Source of the DNA: CALBRZ01 sp964511065
Lineage (GTDB): Bacteria > Planctomycetota > Planctomycetia > Pirellulales > S012-138
Direction of reading: 5' to 3'
NCBI GenBank assembly: GCA_964511065.1
Contig: CAZEEG010000017.1
Coordinates: 1-64,000 of the forward strand
Length of the DNA: 64,000 nt
Within the stretch, counting starts at the first letter, position 1; the number at the start of each line of letters is the position of its first letter. Position numbers and translations under genes: made by a program. The notes under the pieces are model-generated. The model worked only from the letters and a program-made list of their open reading frames with translations. It was not told the DNA's origin and made no database searches. This document shows positions 55,181 to 63,433 of the stretch, in pieces.

Positions 55181-56581
55181 ATGTTGATCCCACTGATTCT
55201 TACCGTCGCGGTTGCCAACCTGCTCATTGGGTTCGCGCTGTCCGTCTACTGCCAGCGGCGTGATACCTCGTCGCAGGTGACGCTTCCTGTTTGGAGCGAC
55301 CAGGATAGCCCGCTTGCGACACCGCCCCAATTGCCATACCCGCCGAGCGTCGAACTGCCGGCCGACAACGCCGATGGCGAGCCGGGCATATCGCAACAAT
55401 GGCTGGACACATTCGAGGAACTGGCATCGACCAACGATTTTGTCGAGACGTCCAAGCCCGTGATGCGGCTGAAAATCGCCGCCTACCGCCATCGGCTGGT
55501 GGAACTGGATCAGCAGGTGCGGGCGCTATTGCACGAAGCGGAACGAGCTTCCAGCGTCGGGCAGGCCAAGGTTGGCTCGGCTCAAACCGCGGCACAATCA
55601 GACAGTGCCGCCGAGGACGAGCCTGGTTTGCCGTCGGCGGCTAGCAGGTTCGCGGCCTTGCATGCCGTGGCCGAAAAGCTCAGAGAGGTCAATTACGACT
55701 GGTTCCAGGAGCAAAAGCAGGCCACCGAACAATTGCGGAACGGGCAGGCACGGCTTGGCAACTTCTCTCACATCGCGGGAGAACTGGAGCAGACGCTGCT
55801 GGCCCAGACCGCGCAGGTGGAAACAACCATCAACAACCTGAACATGTTTGGGCACCAGTGCGATCCATCGGAGGCCGCCCAGCGGTTACTCACGGAGATC
55901 GAACGCCTGTTGGACCATTGTCACAATTTGCGCGATGTGATGCAGACTTCGATTGTCGAAGTGCTGCACGTTGCCAACCGACTCTCCCAACTTGATCGTC
56001 AGACGCTGCTCGATCGGCAAAGCGGCCTGAGCAATCGCGGAGGCTTGCAGCGGTTCCTGGACGAGTTCCGGGAAGCCGATACCGATTCGCAACGCGCCAT
56101 CAGCTTCGGCTGGATCGAGGTCGATCAACTGCGGAGTGTGAACGAACGATTTGGCCCACACGTCGGCGACCTCCTGGTGCAGGCGATGGGCCAGCTCATC
56201 GGCAATGTCTTGCGGACCGAGCGGGGGGCCGACCTGGGGTGCCGCGTGTTGGGAAACGGCTTTGCCGCCTTCCTGGGCGACACGGGCTCGCATCATGGTG
56301 TGTTTGCCGTAGAACGGATTCGCCAGACCGTGGCCCAGTCGACCTGGCTGGTTGACCACAAGCCGTTGGAGGTATCGGTGAGCTGCGGCGTGATCGAAGT
56401 TCTCGCTGAGGATGCGCTGCCGGAGCTGATTACCCGATCGCGCGCGGCGTGCCGCTATGCTCGCTCCGCTGGTGGCAACCAAACCTGGCTCGACGAGGGG
56501 CATGGCCCCATTGCGATTCAAACGCCCAAGACGCACGTCACGCCGGCCACCTTTGAACTGTCGCCGCAGGCCCAGCAGTAA
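55181..56581 (+). CDS. Membrane-anchored protein with degenerate GGDEF domain
   Basis: A 466-residue protein with one N-terminal membrane helix (LIPLILTVAVANLLIGFALSV), a long helical and partly disordered region with coiled-coil character (about 75-270), and a GGDEF-fold domain (about 275-440). The active-site motif is GNGFA (358-362) in place of GG(D/E)EF, so cyclase activity is not expected; such domains often sense or bind GTP or partners. It follows the REC-GGDEF-CBS gene on the same strand by 229 bases. The ATG at 55181 is chosen because it starts the membrane helix. Confidence 0.8.
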   Translation: MLIPLILTVAVANLLIGFALSVYCQRRDTSSQVTLPVWSDQDSPLATPPQLPYPPSVELPADNADGEPGISQQWLDTFEELASTNDFVETSKPVMRLKIAAYRHRLVELDQQVRALLHEAERASSVGQAKVGSAQTAAQSDSAAEDEPGLPSAASRFAALHAVAEKLREVNYDWFQEQKQATEQLRNGQARLGNFSHIAGELEQTLLAQTAQVETTINNLNMFGHQCDPSEAAQRLLTEIERLLDHCHNLRDVMQTSIVEVLHVANRLSQLDRQTLLDRQSGLSNRGGLQRFLDEFREADTDSQRAISFGWIEVDQLRSVNERFGPHVGDLLVQAMGQLIGNVLRTERGADLGCRVLGNGFAAFLGDTGSHHGVFAVERIRQTVAQSTWLVDHKPLEVSVSCGVIEVLAEDALPELITRSRAACRYARSAGGNQTWLDEGHGPIAIQTPKTHVTPATFELSPQAQQ

Positions 56582-56633
56582 CCCGCCGCCTCTACCGAAG
56601 GATTGCAGCGGTTGTGCCGCGGCAATGCAGGGG

Positions 56634-58724
56634 TTACGCCTTGCCGGCATCGGTATCGCCAGGGGCGCTGGTCGTCTCGGCACCCGGTGCGATCACCTCG
56701 CCGTTTTCGCCGACAATCAGCACGCCTCCGCCGTAGTCGGTTTCTTCGGCCGATCGTTGGATCGCCTTGCCACGTTCGTCGAGCTTGAGGTCGGCAGCGG
56801 CCGTTTTCTTGTGGGCCACGGCCATCAAGTTTTCGAAGAGGACGTCGCGGTCGGCGTCGTTGATCTTGCTGACCGCGTTGGCCACTTCCTTGAGGTAGCG
56901 GAGAAACAAATTACGCCGCTCGCCCTCTTGCTTCACCTGGGCCCGGCGGCGGAGGAACATCCCCAGCTTGCGGCCCACCGCCTGCAGCGCCAGGCGGATT
57001 TCCTTTTGGATTTCTGGATAGCTGGCAACCGCCTCTTTCGACTCACTGGTGAATGGAACCCAGACACTGGCGATATGCACCATCAGCGTGACCGGGGCAG
57101 AAGGCAACGAGCCTCGCGATTGGCTCAAGCCGTAGCTGCGCCAGTTGGTGCCCGTCACCGTTTGCGTGATCGCGCAAGCTCCCTGCTGAAACTGCAGCGG
57201 CACGCGGTTGGCGAACCGCAGCACATTCATCGTCTGGCCTTCGTCCAGGTTCACGTCCCTTAGGGCGTGGTGCAGAATCTCAATCTCTTTGGGTTTGAGC
57301 TTGTGTGGCACTTTGCGGGTACCGAGCTTGCTCGCCTTAACAATGCGATCGGCCCCATCCGGGCCCACGCCGCCAAAGGTGTTCACTAAGAACTGCCGCA
57401 AGGTGCGAGCATCGCTCTCGGAAAGCAGTTCACGCAGTTGCTCCAGCGATACCTTGGTGGCCGTCGAGGCGCCCCCGTAGGCCAACGCCACTTCGATCTG
57501 GAACGGGTTGCCACGGTAGACCGAGGGTGGGCGCGTATGCGCGGCATAGAACTCGCCGGGTACCACGTGCCGCAGACCCTCCAGCAGCAGGTCTTCGCCG
57601 ATCGGCGCCAGGCAATCGGTGGCCGGGGCGGAAATCTTCGTCTCCTGGATGGCGCGGTACAGGTTATCGACCTCGTGCCGGCCGATCCGTCCAGGCCGTG
57701 CCCTGGTCCCGAGCTTAGCCGCATCGCAAATCCGCTTGGCGACCGCCGGGCTGACTCGCGTGAAGCTGCTGGAAAGGAACTGCGAAAGCGTGGGAGCCTT
57801 GCTGTCCTTGAGCATGGTGGCGAGCATGCCCAATTCCACCCCGTACGGGTGCGGCTTGATCTCCTTAGGTTCCGGCGGCAGGACTTCGGCACTGCGAGGG
57901 TAGATTCGGTCGTTGCCGTCGGGATCGAGATAGTGCAATTGGACGTGCGGGTTGGCGATTGCCGTTTGTTCCAGGTACTCGTCCACGCTGCCGCGGCCAC
58001 GTTGGTACCGGGCCTCAAGCTCGATGGTGACGCGTGTCCCGTGGGCTACGCTTTCGTCCCAGTTAATCTCGAGCTTTGCGAGCCTTTCGCGGCCCTTGTC
58101 GTCCAGGCCGATGTCTTCGCCTTCGCCGCGGCCGTTCAGAATCTCCGGCTTGTTCTTCTTGGTGTCGATCTGGATTTCAAAATAGTGCAACGGTTTGCGG
58201 GCCGAGGTCTTGGAGGCGATCTTGACCGGCTTGCCCGTGGTCAGCACTCCGTACATACCGGCCGCGCTGATGCCGATCCCTTGCTGGCCGCGGCTCATGC
58301 GCAGACGGTGGAACTTGGAGCCATACAGCAGCTTGCCGAAGATCAGCGGGATTTGCTTCTTGACGATCCCCGGCCCGTTATCCTGCACGGCAACCCGGTA
58401 GCGGCCCGGCGACGTGGACTGGATGTGGACCCAGATTTCCGGCAGGATGCCGGCTTCTTCACAGGCGTCGATGGCGTTATCAACCGCTTCCTTGACCGTG
58501 GTGAGCAGGGCCTTGCGCGGGTTGTCGAAGCCCAGCAGGTGGCGGTTCTTGGCAAAGAACTCGCTCACCGAAATATCGCGTTGGCCGGCCGCCATGGATT
58601 CGGCGGTCGAACGCTTGCGTGCCGGTTTCGACGCGCGGCCATTGCCGGCGGCGCTGTGTCCGTTGGACGTGGGAGAGGGGGCTTCCTGCCGCGGGGCGGT
58701 TCGGCCTTCTTGAGAACGCGCCAA
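56634..58724 (-). CDS. top6B: DNA topoisomerase VI subunit B with second H2TH-like domain
   Basis: A 696-residue ATPase subunit of topoisomerase VI; it binds ATP and works with the Top6A cleavage subunit. The GHKL pocket is complete: EAVDNAIDAC (N-box, 79-88), DNGPGI (G1) and SRGQQGIGISAAGMYG (G2). An H2TH domain lies at about 312-362, and the transducer domain ends with the ATP-sensing Lys563 in TSESKEA. A second H2TH-like segment at about 441-490 is inserted into the transducer. Archaeal B subunits are, from memory, about 530-620 residues; this one is longer because of the insert, a charged N-terminus and a tail. The start is TTG at 58724, with GAGGAG eight bases before it. Confidence 0.92.
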   Translation of the reverse strand: MARSQEGRTAPRQEAPSPTSNGHSAAGNGRASKPARKRSTAESMAAGQRDISVSEFFAKNRHLLGFDNPRKALLTTVKEAVDNAIDACEEAGILPEIWVHIQSTSPGRYRVAVQDNGPGIVKKQIPLIFGKLLYGSKFHRLRMSRGQQGIGISAAGMYGVLTTGKPVKIASKTSARKPLHYFEIQIDTKKNKPEILNGRGEGEDIGLDDKGRERLAKLEINWDESVAHGTRVTIELEARYQRGRGSVDEYLEQTAIANPHVQLHYLDPDGNDRIYPRSAEVLPPEPKEIKPHPYGVELGMLATMLKDSKAPTLSQFLSSSFTRVSPAVAKRICDAAKLGTRARPGRIGRHEVDNLYRAIQETKISAPATDCLAPIGEDLLLEGLRHVVPGEFYAAHTRPPSVYRGNPFQIEVALAYGGASTATKVSLEQLRELLSESDARTLRQFLVNTFGGVGPDGADRIVKASKLGTRKVPHKLKPKEIEILHHALRDVNLDEGQTMNVLRFANRVPLQFQQGACAITQTVTGTNWRSYGLSQSRGSLPSAPVTLMVHIASVWVPFTSESKEAVASYPEIQKEIRLALQAVGRKLGMFLRRRAQVKQEGERRNLFLRYLKEVANAVSKINDADRDVLFENLMAVAHKKTAAADLKLDERGKAIQRSAEETDYGGGVLIVGENGEVIAPGAETTSAPGDTDAGKA

Positions 58725-58732
58725 GTCAAACA

Positions 58733-58738
58733 CTCCTC
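58733..58738 (-). promoter_or_regulatory. Shine-Dalgarno site that fixes the top6B TTG start
   Basis: GAGGAG lies eight bases before TTG at 58724 on the minus strand and decides for this start over the open frame that runs 47 codons further upstream without family similarity. Confidence 0.7.
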
Positions 58739-58944
58739 TAATGCAAACGATGCTCGTGATGATTCCGGGGCAGTATGGTTGCGGAAATTCGCAGGCTTGG
58801 CCGGCCAAAAAAGGCGGGACACCGCACCCGGCACCTGGCCCTGTCCGAGACGCCCTGCCGGCCACGATCCGTTGGCGGCCAATTTCGGCAAGACGATCAG
58901 TTTATAACGACTTTGCCGAGTTGTCGTCAGGAGGGATTCCATTT

Positions 58945-59010
58945 CGCCAGAGGCAATGAAAGGCTCCGCCAGAGGCAAGGATGCTTTCCGCCAGAGGCGA
59001 GGATCTGGGG
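58945..59010. repeat. Three 22-base tandem repeats with GCCAGAGGC palindromes
   Basis: CGCCAGAGGC starts at 58945, 58967 and 58989, exactly 22 bases apart. Each copy holds the small palindrome GCC-AGA-GGC followed by AATGA, AAGGA or GAGGA. Two helical turns between copies puts them on one DNA face, as in arrays of protein-binding sites. They lie about 220-290 bases upstream of the top6B start. Confidence 0.65.
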
Positions 59011-59495
59011 CCCAATGGGCGTGGCCGCCAAGGTCCGCATTCGGCCGGGTTGCCCCCGACGGCCGCTTGGCGGGACGCCCAGCCTTACCATTCAGGATGA
59101 CTCGCACAGATATGCGGCAAACGCCGCGGTTGCGCCCCGTATTGATTCTACCGGTTGTGCTAAGGTGATCCCAGCCGTGTTCGCTTTGTACGGCCTACAA
59201 CCGTGGCAAAAGGTGCCGTCGGTTCACAAATGCTAAGCCGCGTCAGATGTCGCGGACGAAAAAATTGACAGCACGCCGACTGCCGGTAAGGCCCCACCGA
59301 TCGTGAGCCTTACGTGCAGCAACGGCCGCGGTCCCCGTTGAAGGAAGGAGCGCTGGGCCAACCGCATGGGGCGCACGGTCCCTGGTCAGTTTCGCGCCGC
59401 CCGATGCATCCTAAGCCCGGACTTCGACGGTGTCCGCAACGGCATCATCCCGATTCCGCTCGCAGACTCCACCAATCCCGACAGGAGCACAGCTG

Positions 59496-59831
59496 ATGGT
59501 TCGAAAAGTCATTCTCCCGCTGGTGGCTGGCATCGGCCTGGCAGTCTGCGGGACGGCTTCGGCCCAAGAGGTTGTCGAAGCCGGCACGGCCCCGGTCCCG
59601 CAGCAGATTCCACCCCTGACCTATAACTACTACTATCCGCCCGGGGGAGCCGAACCGTACCCGGCACGAATGTACCTCAGCCCACGACCCATTCCCCCAT
59701 ACGTGGGCTATACGTGGATTAGCTACGGACCGATGGGGCCGCACGAGTGGATGTGGCGTTTCCGTAGCCGGCGCTTCTACCGCGATCACATGGATGGCGG
59801 CAGCACCGTGACCACCATCCACTGGTACTAA
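59496..59831 (+). CDS. Small secreted Tyr/Pro-rich protein, unknown
   Basis: A 111-residue protein with a signal peptide (KVILPLVAGIGLAVCG, cleavage after TASA) and a mature part rich in Tyr, Pro and Arg (YNYYYPPGGAEPYPARMY, then RFRSRRFYRDH). The ATG at 59496 has AGGAG nine bases upstream. No family is recognised. A second secreted protein of like composition starts 24 bases downstream, so the two are likely co-expressed; the roles may be structural in the envelope. Confidence 0.72.
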   Translation: MVRKVILPLVAGIGLAVCGTASAQEVVEAGTAPVPQQIPPLTYNYYYPPGGAEPYPARMYLSPRPIPPYVGYTWISYGPMGPHEWMWRFRSRRFYRDHMDGGSTVTTIHWY

Positions 59832-59855
59832 ACCATACTGTGAGGCATTTCAGAC

Positions 59856-60383
59856 ATGAAGCGGACTCCATTCCTCTTTGTCGCCCTGTTGGGTACGGCC
59901 TGCTGCTTGCCCGGTGTTGCTGCCGCGCAGCAAGTGGGGGCGTACCCCGGCAATACGGCTCCACCGGAGGTTTTCTCCCCGGGCGGGGTTACCTACGAAA
60001 ACACCACGAACGGCGGGACTGTCTACGAGGGGGCCGCGCCAAGCGGTACGGTGTATGAAGGCGCCGCCGCTCCCGCCGGCACGGTCTACCAGGGGGCTGC
60101 TGGTGTCGTGGCGGATGGCTACGGCGGCCCTTGGCACTACGGCTACTACCACACCATGTGGGGGCGTCCAGTGGCCCTGGTCGTGCCGCCGCAGGCCAAC
60201 TACCAAACCAACTATGCCTGGGGCGTCGGTAACACGACGATTACCCCGATCTACCCGCAGTTTGCCGGCCCCTCGTACGTGCCAGTAACGACGCCCACAC
60301 CGCGGCCCGGTTACCTGCCCACGCCCTACTGGCCTAGCGATACTCGACAGTTTGGCGTGTACTACATCCGCGGCCCCTGGTAA
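59856..60383 (+). CDS. Secreted protein with GTVYEGAA repeats, unknown
   Basis: A 175-residue protein with a signal peptide (FLFVALLGTACCLPGVAAAQ), three short repeats close to GTVYEGAA (about residues 54-82), and a Tyr/Pro/Gly/Thr-rich mature part. No family recognised. It is the second of two small secreted genes in a row, followed by a good hairpin terminator. The ATG at 59856 is the start of the signal peptide. Confidence 0.72.
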   Translation: MKRTPFLFVALLGTACCLPGVAAAQQVGAYPGNTAPPEVFSPGGVTYENTTNGGTVYEGAAPSGTVYEGAAAPAGTVYQGAAGVVADGYGGPWHYGYYHTMWGRPVALVVPPQANYQTNYAWGVGNTTITPIYPQFAGPSYVPVTTPTPRPGYLPTPYWPSDTRQFGVYYIRGPW

Positions 60384-60806
60384 GGCCACCGTTCAAAAAC
60401 GGTCGTGGCGTGGTGGCGGGATAGCCCAGCCTGCCGATGGGGTGAACCGCAGGTTCGTCCAGCAGCAGCCGCTGCCAGCACCTCTGGCAAACGGATGAAC
60501 GCAAGCAATCAAGGCGGCTCGAACGAAACCGGTTCGAGCCGCCTTTCTCGCATTCTGGGAGAGATATAACGGCACGTGGCGATTCAATCGCCATTTACAC
60601 GTATCGCCGGATCAAACTGATTCTGGAGTGTTGTCATTTTGATGGCGCGGCGTGTTCGAGATGGCGAGCGCCCTCGCAGAGAATTTGCGAAAATGCGGCG
60701 AAATACGTTCAAGTTTTGGATTTGCGAGCAGCATCGGGCCGGTGGCACGCCGTTCGCGTTAGGGTCCAAGCAATCCCCTCAGACCCTAGCTTGGAGCCCC
60801 CTCCCG
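60384..60806. other. Intergenic with a terminator-like hairpin
   Basis: This 423-base region after the second secreted-protein gene holds the 14-base-pair hairpin at 60511-60545 (listed separately) and no gene I can support. Confidence 0.5.
60511..60545 (+). terminator. Strong hairpin after the small secreted proteins
   Basis: AAGGCGGCTCGAAC (60511-60524) pairs perfectly with GTTCGAGCCGCCTT (60532-60545) across a 7-base loop. Little T follows (TCTC), so it may act with other factors, but the position after the gene pair fits a transcript end. Confidence 0.55.
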
Positions 60807-60914
60807 ATGCTGATTTTCGAGCCTTACCTGTTGATGGTGTTTGGAAGCCTGGCCGCCGCGATGAGCATGCTCTGCATCATCCGCCGGGTACCTTCCGATC
60901 CCTACCGGATTTAG
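60807..60914 (+). CDS. Possible 35-residue membrane protein
   Basis: A very short frame (MLIFEPYLLMVFGS...) with one hydrophobic segment and a positive end (IIRRVPSDPYRI), consistent with a single-span membrane protein. GGAG lies 11 bases upstream. Family unknown. It lies between the secreted-protein pair and the outer-membrane barrel and may be chance. Confidence 0.35.
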   Translation: MLIFEPYLLMVFGSLAAAMSMLCIIRRVPSDPYRI

Positions 60915-61024
60915 GCCCGCCACTTGAATGTCACGCCGCCCGTTTGGAAGCTGCCATTCCAGTCGTAGACTGGGGGCCAGTACTCCGCTTTCGAGCCAAT
61001 TCGCGTCGTCCACTCCCGAGGCCG

Positions 61025-62344
61025 TTAGAAGCCCAGGCCGGCCGAGGCCGTAAAGCCCACCAGGCCCAAGTCGGTGCCGGTTTGGTTGGCATTGCCGGCG
61101 TTCATCCAGTACTGGGCCTCGTATCCGGCCCGCAGCCACAGCTTGTGCCAACTGTACTGGAACCCGAACCCGACTTCGCCGATCAGCAGCGGTTCGTCGA
61201 AGTCGTTGCCCGCGTAGGTCCGCAGAATGGCAGTTTCCAGTTCTTCGATTCTGGAATCGGTCTGGCCGAAGACTGCCGAACCCTTGCTGTGGACGTAGAC
61301 AGACAGGCCGCAGCAACCGATGCACCGCCGCAATTCAAAGCCTACGGTCGGGCCCATGCCTTCGAAGCGGTGGAAGTGCTCCAGCGACGCGAGAGTCAGT
61401 CCGCCAGCGTCCAGCACGTCCACTTCATAGTTCTGTTCATTACGGGCGTAGCGAAGGCCGACCGTAAGCGTGAGCATGGCCTTGGGGAACAGGATGTCTT
61501 TCACGATGTCCAGGTCCACAACCGTCAGGTCCAAACGATGCGAGGCCCCGATGGTCGTTCCCGGTAGGGCTTGGATGTCGAAAAGTGACCCCGGCGTGGC
61601 CCAAGCCGTAGCTACCGCGGTCTGGCCCGGTTCCACCAGCGCGGAATCACCGATGCTGTTCTCGAATCGCCAGAACGAACCGCGAATCCCAAAGCGGTCG
61701 CAATCCTTCAAGGCAACCCACACGCGGTAGGAGGCCTCGGTATCCCAGTCAAACGGAATGGCATTTTGTGTGAGTGGGGCTCCCCCATTGATCGCTTGGG
61801 ATTGGAGCAGGAACGCCTGATTCCCCACGAAACTGGGATGCAAGAAGACGCCATCGGCCCCGAAGCTGAGCGGCCCGCAGGTGTCGCAGCATGGGCAACT
61901 GGGCAGCACCGCGCACGAGACGGCGCAGCCATCGGGGCCGCAGCCATGGCCAACCATCGGGCCAACCATCGGGCCGTCGTGTAGTGGCATGCTCGGCCCG
62001 TGCATCATGTCGCCTTCGTAGACCATTTCGCCCGGGCCGTAGTGGCCCGGCATCGGCATGGTGCCCGGCGGGGCTGCCATTTGGCCGCGCAACTGGTGCC
62101 GGAGCATATTGAGTTCGGCCTGCAGTGCGGTCATACGCTGGCCGACATCATCGGGAGCGCCTTCTTCCCAGGTTTCAGGGCCTGGAACCACATAGGCCGT
62201 TTCTGGTTCGGGGCCCGGCACAGGGAGTTCGGCTTGCGCGCGGCGCGAGCGCCACTCAGGCCGCCAGGGCTCTTGAGCGTCGGCCGTACCAGCATCGGCC
62301 AGAACAAGACCTGTGAGACATGCCCAAACGATCAGCCGTCGCAT
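61025..62344 (-). CDS. Outer-membrane beta-barrel protein (BBP7/Lpg1974-like)
   Basis: A 439-residue exported protein with a signal peptide ending ADAQ. A short helical segment (about 68-90) may be a coiled-coil or trimerisation part, and a Gly/Met/Pro and Cys-rich stretch (CGPDGCAVSCAVLPSCPCCDTCGP) follows. The rest is a series of amphipathic strands of the barrel type (FGADGVFLHPSFVGNQ..., ending VGFTASAGLGF with terminal Phe). Family resemblance is to planctomycete BBP7/Lpg1974-type barrels, judged by pattern only. The ATG at 62344 has GGGAGG upstream at good distance. It is probably a porin-like outer-membrane protein. Confidence 0.78.
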   Translation of the reverse strand: MRRLIVWACLTGLVLADAGTADAQEPWRPEWRSRRAQAELPVPGPEPETAYVVPGPETWEEGAPDDVGQRMTALQAELNMLRHQLRGQMAAPPGTMPMPGHYGPGEMVYEGDMMHGPSMPLHDGPMVGPMVGHGCGPDGCAVSCAVLPSCPCCDTCGPLSFGADGVFLHPSFVGNQAFLLQSQAINGGAPLTQNAIPFDWDTEASYRVWVALKDCDRFGIRGSFWRFENSIGDSALVEPGQTAVATAWATPGSLFDIQALPGTTIGASHRLDLTVVDLDIVKDILFPKAMLTLTVGLRYARNEQNYEVDVLDAGGLTLASLEHFHRFEGMGPTVGFELRRCIGCCGLSVYVHSKGSAVFGQTDSRIEELETAILRTYAGNDFDEPLLIGEVGFGFQYSWHKLWLRAGYEAQYWMNAGNANQTGTDLGLVGFTASAGLGF

Positions 62345-62857
62345 AGACGGTGCCTCCCGCGCGTTGAAAATCAAAGTACAAAATCTGGTCGTGCCTGCTG
62401 CGCCCGGCCACTCTCGCTGCGCGAGCGGCGGCCACGAGGCGGAGGTCTCCTTGCGAAGGCCGCACCGCGCCATCGGCAACAGGACATCACATAGTTGGAC
62501 TCTTGCCAAGTAATCCCCTTTGCGGTGGGCGTCATTGCGGATAACGCCGACAGCGGACGGGTCGAACGGGGAATTTGGCTTCGCGGGAAAGGGGCGTTCT
62601 TCTACCCAGCGGCCGCTTACGTGGCAAGGCCGGTTTGACTGGATTTCCTGCCACTGCGGTTCCGAGGATTAACTGCAATCGCGGCCGGCAAGTCCCACAG
62701 GAAATGCGGCTGCCTTGGGCAGCGATAGCACGGCATACCCTACGTAAACCTCAACGTCAGTCGAAATTTGCAACTACTGAAGGGGGCTGGGGTTTTCTCG
62801 CGGGCGGACCACTTGAAACGTAACGGCGGTGGGCTATATTTAGTCGTCCACTCGCGA
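62345..62857. other. Intergenic upstream of tRNA-Leu and the barrel gene
   Basis: This 513-base region holds the tRNA-Leu promoter (62813-62840) and should hold the minus-strand promoter of the barrel gene, which I could not locate. No gene is evident. Confidence 0.5.
62813..62840 (+). promoter_or_regulatory. Sigma70-type promoter of tRNA-Leu
   Basis: TTGAAA (62813-62818) and TATATT (62835-62840) are 16 bases apart and end 17 bases before the tRNA, like the tRNA-Gly promoter. Confidence 0.7.
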
Positions 62858-62941
62858 GCCGGAGTGGCGGAATTGGCAGACGCGCTAGGTTCAGGACCTA
62901 GTGCCCATTAGGGCGTGGAGGTTCGAGTCCTCTCTCCGGCA
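62858..62941 (+). tRNA. tRNA-Leu (anticodon CAG)
   Basis: An 84-base class II tRNA. Acceptor arms GCCGGAG and CTCCGGC pair fully, the anticodon stem CTAGG/CCTAG encloses CAG at 62892-62894, and there is a long variable arm (TGCCCATTAGGGCGT) and a T arm with GTTCGAGTC. CCA is not encoded. A promoter lies 17 bases upstream and a hairpin follows about 25 bases downstream. Confidence 0.97.
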
Positions 62942-62966
62942 CTTGACGCAATCGCAAAGACTTTAC

Positions 62967-63005
62967 CAAACGGCACTTAGGACAATTGTTCCTGAGTGCC
63001 GTTTG
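62967..63005 (+). terminator. Hairpin after tRNA-Leu
   Basis: CAAACGGCACTTAGGA (62967-62982) and TCCTGAGTGCCGTTTG (62990-63005) form a 16-base stem with one G-U pair and a 7-base loop. No T-run follows, so the intrinsic character is uncertain. Confidence 0.5.
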
Positions 63006-63307
63006 TCGTGGTACGGCCCCCCAAGTCGCAACAGGTCTACTTCTAATATAGCTGCGGTTGCCTCTGCGCTGCTCTGGTTTTGTGGGTGCAACCGGCAATG
63101 TGGACAGCAGTCCCATCCCCAAGGGGGGATGGTGCTGCTAAAGGGCAATCAGGCGCCCAAAGCGGTCCCATGCTCTCTCCGGAACAGTCCCGGTAACGCA
63201 GTAGTGTTTCAATTCAAGCCGCCGGGAATGGCGGGTTGCTGGAGCACACCGGTGATCGAGGCGCCTGGCGGGCGACCCTCTTGCTGTTATCTCTATGGCC
63301 GCGGAGC

Positions 63308-63353
63308 AAAAAGAGACGGCCGACTCGCCAGGGGCACGGACGAGTCGGCCGTC
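63308..63353 (-). terminator. Intrinsic terminator of the P-II gene
   Basis: GACGGCCGACTCG and CGAGTCGGCCGTC (63315-63327 and 63341-63353) form a perfect 13-base stem with a 13-base loop, followed on the minus strand by TCTTTTTGC. This is the clearest intrinsic terminator in the window, 80 bases after the P-II stop. Confidence 0.85.
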
Positions 63354-63433
63354 ATGTCGGCACTTCCTGCGCCAGGTATCGAGAGCCTCCTGCTCCCCCA
63401 AGTGTTTTGGTTGGGCCTTAAATTGCCGGGGCC

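Larger units (their letters stand above)
58725..59495. other. Upstream region of top6B with three 22-base repeats
   Basis: This 771-base divergent region holds three 22-base repeats (58945-59010, listed separately) and a TTGACA (59265-59270) that may belong to a promoter for the small secreted proteins; its -10 partner (TAAGGC) is poor. No gene is evident. Confidence 0.45.
62942..63433. other. Convergent intergenic region with two terminator hairpins
   Basis: This 492-base region between tRNA-Leu and the P-II gene holds a hairpin for each side (62967-63005 and 63308-63353). I see no gene. Confidence 0.55.
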
